Positions 15,366 to 24,626 are shown, numbered from the stretch's first letter. The stretch is 64,000 nucleotides of DNA from Streptomyces sp. NBC_01275 (GCF_026340655.1 NZ_JAPEOZ010000001.1:10230001-10294000); one strand, 5' to 3'. Numbers and translations: made by a program. Notes: generated by a model from the letters alone, not told the origin.

Positions 15366-18074
15366 TTATGAGAGATCGCCTGAGAGGGCCTCAGCGATAG
15401 ATGCCAGCGCATCATCGCGCTGAAGGGGATGCCGGCTGGCGATGCGCCGGGCAGCTTCTGGGTCGATGGTTGCGACCAACTTGAGAACCCGTTGCGGAAA
15501 GGATCGTGAACGGAAGTCGTCGGTGCTGGTTTCCAGCTCGTCGGTGAGGCGGATGGCGAAAATGACGGCGGTGCCGGGCGCGACTGTCAGGAGATGCTTG
15601 GTGATGGTTTCCCACGCGCCTTCCCGCTCGTAGGTATCGTCGATGGTTTCGGCGATGCGGAACGCCGCATCCAGGCCAACGGTGGCTGCGCCGGCAGCCG
15701 CAGCAGCCAGCAGGCGGTTCTGGCCGAACAGGGAAGACTTGAAGCCGCGTGCGAGTCGGGTGCCCGCAGCCGGGTTGCACGCGGCCGCTGCGGTGATGAC
15801 CTCCTCTAGTAGCTTCTCTTCGTACAGTGGGATGGGGACGTTTTCGATCAGGTGTGTGGCGGCGGCCGGGTCGATCGAGGCAAGCACGTTCGCCACGTAC
15901 AGAAGTTCGGTGCTCCGCGTTTGGCGGTGGGGTATTCGGCGGGCTGCATCTGCTGCCTCGCTGAGCACCGCCCGGGCACAGCCCGGGTCAGAGCCCATCT
16001 TCACCATGGCGGCTGCGATGTCCGCCCGGAAACGCGGCACCGGGTGCAGGCGATCGTCAGCGGCAGCATCACATAGCAGAGCGTGTGCCCGATCGGATTC
16101 GGAGGCGGGGAGAGCGAGCGCTACGTCGTACAGCGCTCTGGCGCGTGCCCAGCCGGTCATAGCGCGGGCTCGTTGCTCTGCTGCGGCTGGGTCGTGTCCG
16201 GCGAGCAGGCGGCAGGCTTCCATGTGAAACTCCGGGCCGCACTCATCCAACGCGTCTTCGGCGGCGATGTGTGCGGCGGCCCATGGGCTGTTGCGCATCG
16301 ATTGCCCAATTGCGGATTGGGCTTCGCTGCGCGCCCTGCTGTTGCCGATGGATGCCGCAATGCGCCGGGCGTTGGGGTAGTCGGTAAGGGCGACGACTCT
16401 GGCGATGTTGATTAGAGCTGTGTCCCGTTGCCCGCCATCGAGCGTGTTCGCGAGCGCTTCGGCTGCGGCGGGTTCTGTTTCGGCTGCGACCTCTGCGATC
16501 AGCGCTATCGGCTGCCTGGAAGCCGGGCGGATCATGCGGGCCACCCGCACCCCGGCGGCCAGGTCGACCGACGCCAGCGCCACAGCGATGTGCTGCACGG
16601 CCGGCAAGCTTGCCCGGCGTGTTCGGGCGCGTGCGATTGTCCTGCTCAGGGGCGGACCTGTGACCAGCGCCTCGGCAAGCTGCCACCCTTCTCGGGTGCT
16701 GTCCCGGCCCGTCAAGGCGCGGGCGACCGACTCGCTCAGTACCGGGTGCGCTGAGGCCAGTGCCCGGATGACTCGATGCCGCGCAAACTCCCTCTTGTAA
16801 GGCATCGCGATGTCACCGACAACCGCATACGCCCTGTCAGGATCAAGCACGGCCCACACCTCGGCGATGTCACCCAAAGTGTTGTCGTGCCACTCGGAGA
16901 GTGTGCCGACGGAGTCACGGCGCATGCTTTCGCGGACGATTCGTTCGGCGCCCGCGAGGAGAGCGGCCGCATAGCCGGGGTCGTCTGCGGCCAGCGCCCG
17001 GGCGATCGGCACAAGGTCGAAGGCGTTGGCGAAACTGGAGATCCTGGTACGAGCAGACCGTTCCGCCTCCGTCAACAGTGCCTTGGCTGCGACGGGATCA
17101 GACTCAGCCACAACCTTGGCGATCTTGACGAGGGGCTGAGCTCGCTTTTGCCCGTCTTCGATTGCCCGGGCGACGCTGAGGGCTTCTGCCACGTCGATCC
17201 GCGTGCGCCTCGCGGTGTGTGCAGCAGGCTTTGTGAGGGCGGGATTGCGCAGCCGAGCTGCCGCAGCTGCCGCGCTGGGCCGCCGACGCGGGTCTTTCGA
17301 GAGCATCGAGGCGATGAGGGCGTCCCATTCACGTGGGGCGTCGGATCGCAATGAGCTCACCTGTGGGGCCGGAGCGCCCGCATGCATGGCGTAGAAAGCC
17401 ACAGGGTCCTGCGCAGGGAACACCAGACGGCCGGTCAGGAGATGAAAGAGCGTGGCGCCGAGCGCATAGACGTCGGCGGCGGCGTCGACCGGCTTGCCCT
17501 GGAGCTGTTCGGGCGGCATGTACGCCGGCGTGCCGATCGCAACCCCTGACCGGGTTACTTCTTGCTCCGTAGAGGCCTGTCGGAGACGTGCGATTCCAAA
17601 GTCGCAGACCTTCACCGTGTTGTCGGCGAGGACCATGAGATTCGCGGGCTTGATATCGCGGTGCACGATCTCTGCGTCGTGCGCTGCCGCGAGTGCATCG
17701 GCGGCCTGCGCGCCGTATTGCGCTACCAGCGGCAGCGGTATTCCGCGCGCAAGGTGGTTTTCCAGCACTGTTCGCAGGTCGCTACCGTCGAGGAGTTCGA
17801 GTACCAGGAACGGCGTGCCGGAATGCTCTCCCACATCGTAGACGGCTGCGATATTTCGGTGGGCGAGCTTCGCCATCGCGCGGCCCTCGCGGTGGAACCG
17901 AACCAGTATTTCTCGTGCCTGGCCGAGATCCGCCGACAGATCAACCCGCAGCAACTTAACCGCGACCTGCCGCCTCAGTTGCAGATCTTCAGCCCGCCAC
18001 ACCTGCCCCATTCCACCGCGGCCGAGTAACTCCTCAAGCCGGTACCGACCTGCCAGTTCCGTGCCCTGTTCCAT
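15366..18074 (-). CDS. Soluble Ser/Thr protein kinase with long helical C-terminal domain
   Basis: 902 residues. A PknB-type kinase domain fills ~1-270: glycine loop LLGRGGMGQVW, ATP lysine in VAVKLLRVD, catalytic loop HRDIKPANL, DFGIAR, and activation-segment end GTPAYMPPEQL. The remaining ~600 residues hold no transmembrane segment and read as repeated alpha-hairpins with recurring motifs such as ALxxIARVVA, DPxxAxxLL and LxxVAxxLAxxDP, resembling TPR/HEAT-like repeats. The GC bias is visibly lower than in neighbours and mobile-element remnants flank it, so horizontal acquisition is likely. Start ATG 18074 follows GGGGAG. The target is unknown; such kinases with repeat domains act in development, conflict or antibiotic regulation. 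Confidence 0.9.
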   Translation of the reverse strand: MEQGTELAGRYRLEELLGRGGMGQVWRAEDLQLRRQVAVKLLRVDLSADLGQAREILVRFHREGRAMAKLAHRNIAAVYDVGEHSGTPFLVLELLDGSDLRTVLENHLARGIPLPLVAQYGAQAADALAAAHDAEIVHRDIKPANLMVLADNTVKVCDFGIARLRQASTEQEVTRSGVAIGTPAYMPPEQLQGKPVDAAADVYALGATLFHLLTGRLVFPAQDPVAFYAMHAGAPAPQVSSLRSDAPREWDALIASMLSKDPRRRPSAAAAAARLRNPALTKPAAHTARRTRIDVAEALSVARAIEDGQKRAQPLVKIAKVVAESDPVAAKALLTEAERSARTRISSFANAFDLVPIARALAADDPGYAAALLAGAERIVRESMRRDSVGTLSEWHDNTLGDIAEVWAVLDPDRAYAVVGDIAMPYKREFARHRVIRALASAHPVLSESVARALTGRDSTREGWQLAEALVTGPPLSRTIARARTRRASLPAVQHIAVALASVDLAAGVRVARMIRPASRQPIALIAEVAAETEPAAAEALANTLDGGQRDTALINIARVVALTDYPNARRIAASIGNSRARSEAQSAIGQSMRNSPWAAAHIAAEDALDECGPEFHMEACRLLAGHDPAAAEQRARAMTGWARARALYDVALALPASESDRAHALLCDAAADDRLHPVPRFRADIAAAMVKMGSDPGCARAVLSEAADAARRIPHRQTRSTELLYVANVLASIDPAAATHLIENVPIPLYEEKLLEEVITAAAACNPAAGTRLARGFKSSLFGQNRLLAAAAAGAATVGLDAAFRIAETIDDTYEREGAWETITKHLLTVAPGTAVIFAIRLTDELETSTDDFRSRSFPQRVLKLVATIDPEAARRIASRHPLQRDDALASIAEALSGDLS

Positions 18075-18220
18075 CCACTCCCCCTCGCCTGCACAGAAGA
18101 TGTTCCCGTGATGCAGTGACGACGAACGGCACTGCGCGGTTCGTCAGCAGGGCGCCCTCAGCCGCGGCCGTGGACCGCCGCTCCGTGGCGCGCCGGGTCT
18201 GGCTTCCCTCAGTCGCCCTC

Positions 18221-18280
18221 TTCGGCTTCGGCTTCGGCTTCGGCTTCGGCTTCGGTGTCGGTGTCGGTGTCGGTGTCGGC
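18221..18280 (+). repeat. Hexanucleotide tandem repeats TTCGGC / GTCGGT
   Basis: Ten 6-bp units in a row: five TTCGGC, one TTCGGT, three GTCGGT and one GTCGGC. It lies upstream of the kinase gene start. Confidence 0.9.
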
Positions 18281-18419
18281 GGCGGGGTTGCAGGGAGCGC
18301 AGGGCGCCGCCGGCCGGGGCGGAGGCGTGGAGGCAGTAGCGGCCCAGCACGTTGAGGTTCGCGTGCACTTCTACCGTCCACGGGGCGACAAGGCTGGGCT
18401 TCGCCGTCCAGCCCAAGGG

Positions 18420-18920
18420 GCAGGCCCGTGCCGTCGGCGTCCCGGAGAAGGTGTTCGCCAGGATCGGCGTGCGGGTCATCAACGCCTGGCGAGCCAGGGC
18501 GTCGGCCGCCTCCCCGAGTCACCTGCGGCGTTTCGACGCCCCTGTCCGGCAGGTGCTGCTGGCCGCGCTGCTGTTCCAACGGGAGCGGGAATCACGACAC
18601 GCTGGTGGGGCTGCTGAACTCCACCGCGCACCGCAACACCGCGCGGCGCTACCTGACCGCCGTCGGCCTCAAGGCTGCCGGGGTGGAAATCGCCAACGCC
18701 GCCTTCGCCGCCCGCCAGGAAACGGTCTGGGGCAGGGCACCACCACCGTGGCCAGCGATTCCACGCACTTCAAAGCCTGGGACAGCAACATCTTCACCGA
18801 GTGGCACTCCCGCTACGGAGGCCGCGGAGTGCTCGTGTACTGGCACATCGAAAAGGGCTCGATGGCCATTTCACAGCCAGCTTCTGAACTGCGCCGCCTC
18901 CGCCGAGGGGGCCGATCTCC
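18420..18920 (+). pseudogene. Tn3-family transposase remnant
   Basis: Pieces in different frames align in order with the C-terminal half of Tn3-type transposases: WRARASAASPSHLRRFDAPV, then DTLVGLLNSTAHRNTARRYL, IANAAFAARQETVWG, and after a shift SDSTHFKAWDSNIFTEWHSR, YGGRGVLVYWHIEKGSMAI. At least two frameshifts and loss of both ends make it inactive. It lies ~350 bp from the kinase start, and the recombinase remnant lies on the other side of the kinase. Confidence 0.8.
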
Positions 18921-19000
18921 GATACGAAAGCTACTGGCGGGTTACTTATCACCTGGTTCGCCCCTCGTTAACGGCACCCCAACTCGGCCCCTGGCCACCC

Positions 19001-19573
19001 TCACGAAGTTCTTCCGGCGGGCCAGTCTCCCCGCCCGGCGAGATCCAGTACCAGGGCGGCGATGTTCCACGCGTCGTCGTCGCCCCGGTGGTGGCGGCCC
19101 TCCAGTGGGAGGCCGGCCACCGTCAGTGCCTGGGCCATTCCCGGGCGTCGGCGCAGGCCGTAGGAGGCGGTGAAGGCGACCTTGGCGTTGGTGTGACGAT
19201 GGCTGAAGGGGTACGGGGTACCCGTGTGTTGGCATTGGCGAGTGAACTGATGACGGTCGTAGTCGCCCCAACTGGCCCAGGACAGGAGGCCCGCACGGTG
19301 CTGGGCCGCCAGTCCACGGCATGCTTCGGCGAAGGGCAGGCCGTGGTCCACCTCGGCCTGCGTCAGCCCGGTCAGCTCCGTACAGAACGGGCTGACTTTC
19401 GATCGCGCCGGGCGTACCAGCAGCCGGTGCTTGGCGAGGCGCTCGCCGGCGCGCAGGTCGACCACGGTGAGCCCGATCTCGATGATCTCGCTGACCTGGC
19501 CGGGCGGCGGCTGTCCCTCCCAGCACGTTGCTTCGACATCGACCACGTTGAGCAGGTGTTCGTCCACGTCCAT
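19001..19573 (-). CDS. DEDDh 3'-5' exonuclease (RNase T/DnaQ type)
   Basis: 190 residues. Exo I motif VVDVEATCWEG (Asp/Glu pair), exo II around LLSWASWGDYDRHQF (Asp), and exo III HHRGDDDAWN (His and Asp five residues apart) define a DEDDh nuclease. It is a single domain, typical of stand-alone exonucleases acting on RNA or short oligonucleotides. Start ATG at 19573. It stands alone between the transposon remnant and the nucleotidyltransferase pair. Confidence 0.87.
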   Translation of the reverse strand: MDVDEHLLNVVDVEATCWEGQPPPGQVSEIIEIGLTVVDLRAGERLAKHRLLVRPARSKVSPFCTELTGLTQAEVDHGLPFAEACRGLAAQHRAGLLSWASWGDYDRHQFTRQCQHTGTPYPFSHRHTNAKVAFTASYGLRRRPGMAQALTVAGLPLEGRHHRGDDDAWNIAALVLDLAGRGDWPAGRTS

Positions 19574-19691
19574 GAGGCATGAGGATAGAAACGACCTCGC
19601 TCCAGGTCATCCGGGTTTCCCCGCCCGCCCGGCGTCAGCCCGGTTCCAGGTACCGACGGGAGACTGCATGACCGTCCGCACGCCATAGCGC

Positions 19692-20678
19692 CTACGGTCC
19701 CAACACCGTTTCCAGTGCCCGGCTCAGACGCTCCAGCCACTCCTGGGCCGTGCCCCGTACCTGTGGGTGGTTCGCGCGGAAGTCTTCCCAGTCCACAGGC
19801 CACAGTGCCACCGTGTCCAGGCGCAGGGCGTCTGCGGCCGCCGTGGCTCGTGGCTCGTGGCGGAACACTCTGCGCAGCAGTTGCGGGGACAGTTTCGTGG
19901 CTTCGGCCTCCGCGAGGAGTACGGCGTCGTAGAGGTCCTTGGCCTGTGCCCGGCCCTCCGTGGCGCAGTCGGCGTGCAGCCACAGCAGTTTCCAGGCGAG
20001 CGACAGTTCCCGGCCTGCGGTGCGCACGGCGATCGGTCCGGTGCCGTCACCACGAGGTATCGCCGTCCACACAGGGGGCTCCGGGAGGCGTTCGTCGCGG
20101 GCGAAGTCCAGCCGTACCTCGCCGGGCGGGAGGTCTTCCGCCTTCCAGGGGAGAGTCAGGCGTATGCCCGGAGTGTCGTACTCCGAGTACGTCCAGGTGC
20201 CGTCGTCGCGGCCGGCGTCCGCGTCGAGCACCACCCCTGGTGCGGCCACCGGCCGCTCACGCACCAGGTCGAGCAGGGATTCATGCGGCGGACGGACCTC
20301 CGGCTCCGCTTCGACGATCCAGTGCATCCCTTCGGGCGGTGTCACAGGGCTGAGGCCCCTGGTCTCGAACTCCTCGAACTTCCATATCTCGTAGCGGTCG
20401 GCGCCGTCGGCCGCCTCCGGCCACTGCTGTACGACCGCCACTTCCTCCACATACGGATACGGGTACTCGGGATCGAGCGGGACCAGCAGGGGCCGGGAGA
20501 CGATCCAGTCGAGGTCTGCCGGCTCCCGCGCGGCGGCCCCCACCCATGCCGGCATCACCATGCTCCCCCGTAGCACCAGGGAGTCGCCCAACGGGGATCC
20601 GACGATGAGGCGGAGCAGGTGATCGAGCACCGCCCGGTGCGCGGTGTGCCACTGTTCGCCGTTCACGGACCTGGTCAC
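19692..20678 (-). CDS. AbiEii-like nucleotidyltransferase
   Basis: 328 residues. The nucleotidyltransferase active site reads LVLRGSMVMPAWVGAAA then EPADLDWIV: the Gly-Ser motif followed by Asp-x-Asp. The later AWKLLWLHADC-x-KDLYDAVLL fits the conserved Lys and KDLYD of the AbiEii/AbiGii (MNT-type) group. In known systems AbiEii modifies tRNA or RNA with nucleotides. GTG at 20678 overlaps the stop of the preceding gene by four bases, so the two are coupled. No AbiEi-type antitoxin is seen; the partner is a different family. Confidence 0.75.
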   Translation of the reverse strand: MTRSVNGEQWHTAHRAVLDHLLRLIVGSPLGDSLVLRGSMVMPAWVGAAAREPADLDWIVSRPLLVPLDPEYPYPYVEEVAVVQQWPEAADGADRYEIWKFEEFETRGLSPVTPPEGMHWIVEAEPEVRPPHESLLDLVRERPVAAPGVVLDADAGRDDGTWTYSEYDTPGIRLTLPWKAEDLPPGEVRLDFARDERLPEPPVWTAIPRGDGTGPIAVRTAGRELSLAWKLLWLHADCATEGRAQAKDLYDAVLLAEAEATKLSPQLLRRVFRHEPRATAAADALRLDTVALWPVDWEDFRANHPQVRGTAQEWLERLSRALETVLGP

Positions 20679-21328
20679 CGGACGTCCGTCCTCTCGTCGA
20701 TCCATCCGCTGTCGAGGGCTGGGCGGTCGTCGTGCACGACGAACTCCTCCTCGACCTCGGCGGCCTTGAACCCAGCCGTCGCGAGGGCGTCGAGGAGGGC
20801 GTCGAGACGGCGGCGGGCCTCGGCGCGACCCACGCCACGGCAGCGCTGGGTGACGAAGCGTTCGTGACCGCGCCCGCCCAGATCGCGGCGCGCATTGCGC
20901 GACACGTGTGCGGTGTGCCGCTCGGCGAGTGCGCGCACCGCCGCCACCTCGGTCTCGTCGGTGAGGGCGAGCTTGACGTGGTGCTCGAAGTAGCAGCCGA
21001 GAGGGAGTTCCTGGGCCTCGGCAGCCGTCCGCGGCACGTCCTCGTTCCACGGCGCCGCCTCGATCTTCACCCGGGCGACGCCGAACCCCTCGGTGGACAG
21101 CCGCTCGATCCATGCCGACGCGGCCTCTTGCTGTGCTTGCAGGACACCGTGGCCGCGCACCGTCACCATCGGCTGATCGGGGGCGGCGCCGCGGTCGAGC
21201 ACTATCCACGTGTACTTCACGCGGTGGCGCCGCGCCCATCGGCGTATGCGGTCCTCGTCACCTGCGATGGGGGTGGACACCACCGTGAGGTGGGTCTCGA
21301 ACTCCCCAGCGAACTCCTTCACTGCCAC
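20675..21328 (-). CDS. Uncharacterised protein with internal duplication, partner of the nucleotidyltransferase
   Basis: 217 residues, not recognised. Two halves look alike: EFETHLTVVS, WARRHRVKYTWIVLDRG, VTVRGHG and EGFGVARVKIEAAPW in the first, against YFEHHVKLAL, LAERHTAHVSRNARRDLG, VTQRCRG and AGFKAAEVEEEFVVH in the second, each about 90 residues. No membrane segment or signal. It overlaps the nucleotidyltransferase start (GTGA), implying one operon and perhaps one complex. GTG at 21328 is an estimate; no strong ribosome binding site is visible. Confidence 0.65.
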   Translation of the reverse strand: MAVKEFAGEFETHLTVVSTPIAGDEDRIRRWARRHRVKYTWIVLDRGAAPDQPMVTVRGHGVLQAQQEAASAWIERLSTEGFGVARVKIEAAPWNEDVPRTAAEAQELPLGCYFEHHVKLALTDETEVAAVRALAERHTAHVSRNARRDLGGRGHERFVTQRCRGVGRAEARRRLDALLDALATAGFKAAEVEEEFVVHDDRPALDSGWIDERTDVR

Positions 21329-21796
21329 CCCACACTTGCCCGTCTGGTCTCCGGCCGCCAACTGTATTGACCGCCACTGACAGCGACGGCGAGACGACGG
21401 CGCCCTGCCCGTACCGACCTGCGCTCGCCGGGCGCTGATCGCGCCCGAGTGGGGCTCTGGCCCGGTCGTCGTGACCGCCGGGCGGTTCTTGCCGGAGCCA
21501 GGGCGTCGGCGGGCGCCGGCGACGCGACGTGTGGGCGTCCTCGACGAGGTTGTGCCGATGTCAGAGACCGAACGCATATACGCGGTGCAATTGAGGGGCA
21601 CAGCGACGACGCTCCCGGGCTTCGCGCGCCCCGACGCGCGCGTCGACTGCGCTCTGCCAACCGGAGGCGGCCGTACCTTACCTTCACATCGCAGGCAAAA
21701 ATCGGCCAGCGTACCACTCCGAAAGGAAGTGGAACGGGCACGCCGTGCGTACTGCATTCGTCCGGGAAGGGCCCGTCGCTGAATTGGGGGAGCGTT
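21329..21796. other. Promoter region of the lanthipeptide cluster
   Basis: 468 bases with no supported gene. A 14-bp palindrome CGACGCGCGCGTCG lies at 21632-21645, about 150 bp before the synthetase start, and a less GC-rich patch follows at about 21680-21720. The promoters of the two divergent operons must lie here. Confidence 0.5.
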
Positions 21797-24400
21797 ATGG
21801 ACATGCGCTACGAGGCGTATTCGTACGCCGACAAGGTGTTCTATGACTCGCCGGTTCGCTGGGCTGCCTTGCAGGAGTTCACGGCGGTCGGCGAGCCCTT
21901 ACCTGCCGGCTGGCTCGGATCCACGAGAGAGGTGTGGGCGGGCCGCACGCCCGCCGACGTCGAACTGCCCGACCAGGGCTGGAAGATCCACGTATCCGCC
22001 TGTCTGGACAACGCGGAGCACATTCTGTCCGTCGTCAGCGCGTACTGCGTCCAGCGCCGCGTGGCCTACAAGTTCCTGCGCAGCCCGGCCCTGGTACAGA
22101 CGCAGAACGCGAAGTACGCCTCGCGCGGCTCCAGCGGCAAGTTCATGACCCTGTACCCCGTCGACGAACCCGAGCTGGAACGGTGCCTCACCGACCTCGA
22201 CGAGGCGCTCGCCGGCCTGCGGGGTCCGTACATCCTCAGCGATCTGCGGTGGCGCAACGGGCCGTTGTACCTGCGCTACGGAGGCTTCACCGAGCAGTTC
22301 TGCCGGTCGGAGAGCGGCGAGCTCGTCCTGGCCCTGCGCGAACCGTCGGGCCGGCTCCGTCCGGACGTACGGCGTGCCGTGTTCGAGGTGCCCGACTGGG
22401 CCCCCGTCCCGGCCGTGCTGGCACAGGCGCTGGCCGACCGGGCGGCGACGAGCACGGCCGACTTCCCCTACACCGTGGAACGGGCCCTGCACTTCTCCAA
22501 CGGCGGGGGAATCTACCTCGCACGGCCCGTCTCCGGCGGCGACGAGGTGGTCCTCAAGGAGGCTCGCCCGGACGCCGGCCTCGACCAGCGCGGCGACGAC
22601 GCCGTCTCACGACTCGGCAGAGAGCACGACATCCTGTGTCGCCTGGAGGGCGTGCCCTTCGTCCCCGCCGCTCTCGGCTACCACACTGCCTGGGAACACC
22701 ACTTCCTGGTGCAGGAGTACGTACCCGGTGAGCCCCTGAACAGATGGTTCGGGCGGCGCTACCCCCTGATCCATCCCGACCCCGACCCTGAAGTGATCGG
22801 GCGCTACCGGGAAGAGGCGCTGCACGTCCTGGCGAACATCGAGGAAGGGCTGCGCGCCATCCATGCCCGCGGCGTCGTCTTCGGGGACCTCCACCCGCGC
22901 AACCTGATCGTCCGCCCCGACGGACGGGTGTGCTTCGTGGACTTCGAACTCGCCTCTCCGGCCGACGACTACGTCAGACCCGGGCTCGGCGCCGCCGGCT
23001 TCGCAGCCCCCGCCGACCTCGAGGGCTACGCGATCGACGACTACGCCCTCGACGCGCTCCGGCTGTGGATCTTCATGCCGCTCATCCAGCTCACCTCGCT
23101 GGACCCTGGCAAACGCGACCAGTTGACCCGGGCCGCCTCCAGACGCTTCGCACTCCCCGCCCGGCCGGACCCCGGCCGGCCGCCCACACCGCCTCCAGCC
23201 CCCCCGGCACGCTCAGCATCCCCGACGTCCCCCGAAACCGCCGACGCCGACGAACTGTCAGCGTTGTTCAGCGGCGACCGCGCGGACTGGCCCGCGCTGC
23301 GAGACTCCCTGGCCGCGGCGATCACGGCCAGCGCGACCCCACAGCGCACCGACCGCCTCTTCCCCGGGGATCCCAGCCAGTTCACCCACGACGGACTCGG
23401 CCTCGCCTACGGCGCGGCGGGCGTGCTGTGGGCCCTGCACACGGTGGGAGCCCCCGTCGACCCCGACCACGTCGAATGGCTGCTGGAAGCTGTCGCACGC
23501 CGGCCCTGCCGGCCCGGCCTCTACACCGGCGCCCACGGAGTGGCCTTCGCCCTGGACCGTCTCGGCTACGTCCGGCAGGCGCACAACCTCCTCGACCGGC
23601 TCCTCAAGGACCCGCTCGACGGACAGGGCAGCGATCTCGCGGGAGGGCTCCCCGGCATCGGACTGACCCTGCTGCACTTCGCCGGCACCACCTCCGACGC
23701 CTCGCTGCAGGCCGCTGCCATCGGCGTCGCCGAACGTCTCGCCGCCCGCATGCCGTCCGATTCCGGCGGCCCCGCGCCCGGCAGGCGCCCAGGGCTCCTG
23801 CACGGCCCCTCCGGGTCCGCCCTGTTCTTCCTGAGCCTGCACGACAGCACCGGCGACAGGAGCCTGCTCGACCAGGCCGAACAGGCCCTGCGCCTGGACC
23901 TCGCCCGCTGCGTCCTGGGCGACGACGGAACCCTCCAGGTCGACGAGGGCAGCCGGGTGCTGCCGTACCTGGAGTCGGGCAGCGCCGGCATCGCTGCCGT
24001 GCTCCACGCGGCCCTGCGCCACCGACCAGACCCCGAACGCCAACGCAGCCTCGAGCAGATGCGGGGGGCGGCCGAGCCCGAGTTCATCGTGCAGCCCGGC
24101 CTGTTCAACGGACGCGCGGGACTGATCCTGCTGCTCCACCTGCTCCGGGACGGTGCCCGCGACCACGATCCGGTGATCCGACGGCACATCCGGCGCCTCG
24201 TCTGGCACCTCGTCCCCCACCAAGGGCACGCGGCCTTCCCCGGCGAGCAGTTGCTGCGCCTTTCGATGGACCTCGCCACCGGATCCGCGGGCATCCTGCT
24301 CGCCCTGGGATCGGCCCTCGCCGACACCCCGGCGCTCCCCTTCTGGACCGGCCGACGGGTCGCGGCTCCCGCGCCCCTCGCGGTCCCGCAGACGCCCTGA
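21797..24400 (+). CDS. Class III lanthipeptide synthetase (LanKC, RamC/AmfT type)
   Basis: 867 residues, usual length for RamC-like enzymes. An N-terminal lyase domain (~1-200) begins MDMRYEAYSYADKVFYDSP. A central Ser/Thr-kinase-like domain (~215-470) has catalytic loop VVFGDLHPRNLIV and metal motif FVDFELA. The C-terminal LanC-like cyclase (~540-860) has the repeated glycine motifs YTGAHGVAFALDRLG, LAGGLPGIGLTLLHF, LLHGPSGSALFF, LFNGRAGLILLLH and DLATGSAGILLALG but no Cys-His-Cys zinc site, as in class III enzymes. It would phosphorylate Ser in the precursor at 24501, eliminate phosphate and form labionin or lanthionine rings. GGGGAG precedes the ATG. Confidence 0.95.
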   Translation: MDMRYEAYSYADKVFYDSPVRWAALQEFTAVGEPLPAGWLGSTREVWAGRTPADVELPDQGWKIHVSACLDNAEHILSVVSAYCVQRRVAYKFLRSPALVQTQNAKYASRGSSGKFMTLYPVDEPELERCLTDLDEALAGLRGPYILSDLRWRNGPLYLRYGGFTEQFCRSESGELVLALREPSGRLRPDVRRAVFEVPDWAPVPAVLAQALADRAATSTADFPYTVERALHFSNGGGIYLARPVSGGDEVVLKEARPDAGLDQRGDDAVSRLGREHDILCRLEGVPFVPAALGYHTAWEHHFLVQEYVPGEPLNRWFGRRYPLIHPDPDPEVIGRYREEALHVLANIEEGLRAIHARGVVFGDLHPRNLIVRPDGRVCFVDFELASPADDYVRPGLGAAGFAAPADLEGYAIDDYALDALRLWIFMPLIQLTSLDPGKRDQLTRAASRRFALPARPDPGRPPTPPPAPPARSASPTSPETADADELSALFSGDRADWPALRDSLAAAITASATPQRTDRLFPGDPSQFTHDGLGLAYGAAGVLWALHTVGAPVDPDHVEWLLEAVARRPCRPGLYTGAHGVAFALDRLGYVRQAHNLLDRLLKDPLDGQGSDLAGGLPGIGLTLLHFAGTTSDASLQAAAIGVAERLAARMPSDSGGPAPGRRPGLLHGPSGSALFFLSLHDSTGDRSLLDQAEQALRLDLARCVLGDDGTLQVDEGSRVLPYLESGSAGIAAVLHAALRHRPDPERQRSLEQMRGAAEPEFIVQPGLFNGRAGLILLLHLLRDGARDHDPVIRRHIRRLVWHLVPHQGHAAFPGEQLLRLSMDLATGSAGILLALGSALADTPALPFWTGRRVAAPAPLAVPQTP

Positions 24401-24423
24401 CCGCCGCGCCCCGCCGCGGCACC

Positions 24424-24444
24424 CCGCGACGTCCGTCGTCGCGG
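24424..24444. terminator. Hairpin between synthetase and precursor genes
   Basis: CCGCGACG (24424-24431), 5-nt loop, CGTCGCGG (24437-24444). An 8-bp perfect stem just after the synthetase stop; possibly an attenuator or processing site. Confidence 0.45.
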
Positions 24445-24451
24445 CCCAGAG

Positions 24452-24471
24452 TTTCCGGCGATCGCCGGAAA
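24452..24471. promoter_or_regulatory. 20-bp perfect palindrome before the precursor gene
   Basis: TTTCCGGCGATCGCCGGAAA, 30 bp before the precursor start. Either a dimeric regulator site or an mRNA-stabilising 5' hairpin. Confidence 0.55.
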
Positions 24472-24500
24472 GCACCCATCACAGTGACAGGAGAACCACC

Positions 24501-24626
24501 ATGTCCATCCTCAGCCTGCAGGCACTGGAGACCCCCGAGGAGACCACCGAGTACCTGTCGGTGCTCAGCTCCCTCTCCGCGGTCAACTGCACCAACAGCA
24601 CGGTCAGCACGCTGCTGTGCCTCTGA
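24501..24626 (+). CDS. SapB-type class III lanthipeptide precursor
   Basis: 41 residues. The leader MSILSLQALETPEE has the hydrophobic-LQ-x-LETP box of RamS/AmfS leaders, which binds LanKC. The core holds two exact S-x2-S-x3-C motifs: Ser23/Ser26/Cys30 (SSLSAVNC) and Ser33/Ser36/Cys40 (STVSTLLC), the two-ring layout of SapB and AmfS. The mature product should be an amphipathic, surface-active peptide helping aerial growth (family knowledge; inferred here). AGGAG is seven bases upstream. The gene order synthetase-precursor-exporter-exporter matches ramCSAB. Confidence 0.93.
   Translation: MSILSLQALETPEETTEYLSVLSSLSAVNCTNSTVSTLLCL

Noticed and set aside
18034..18579. Minus-strand frame encoding a PTPTPKPKPK tail
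   Set aside because: The Pro-Lys/Thr pattern is produced by the hexanucleotide array; no start signal or homology.
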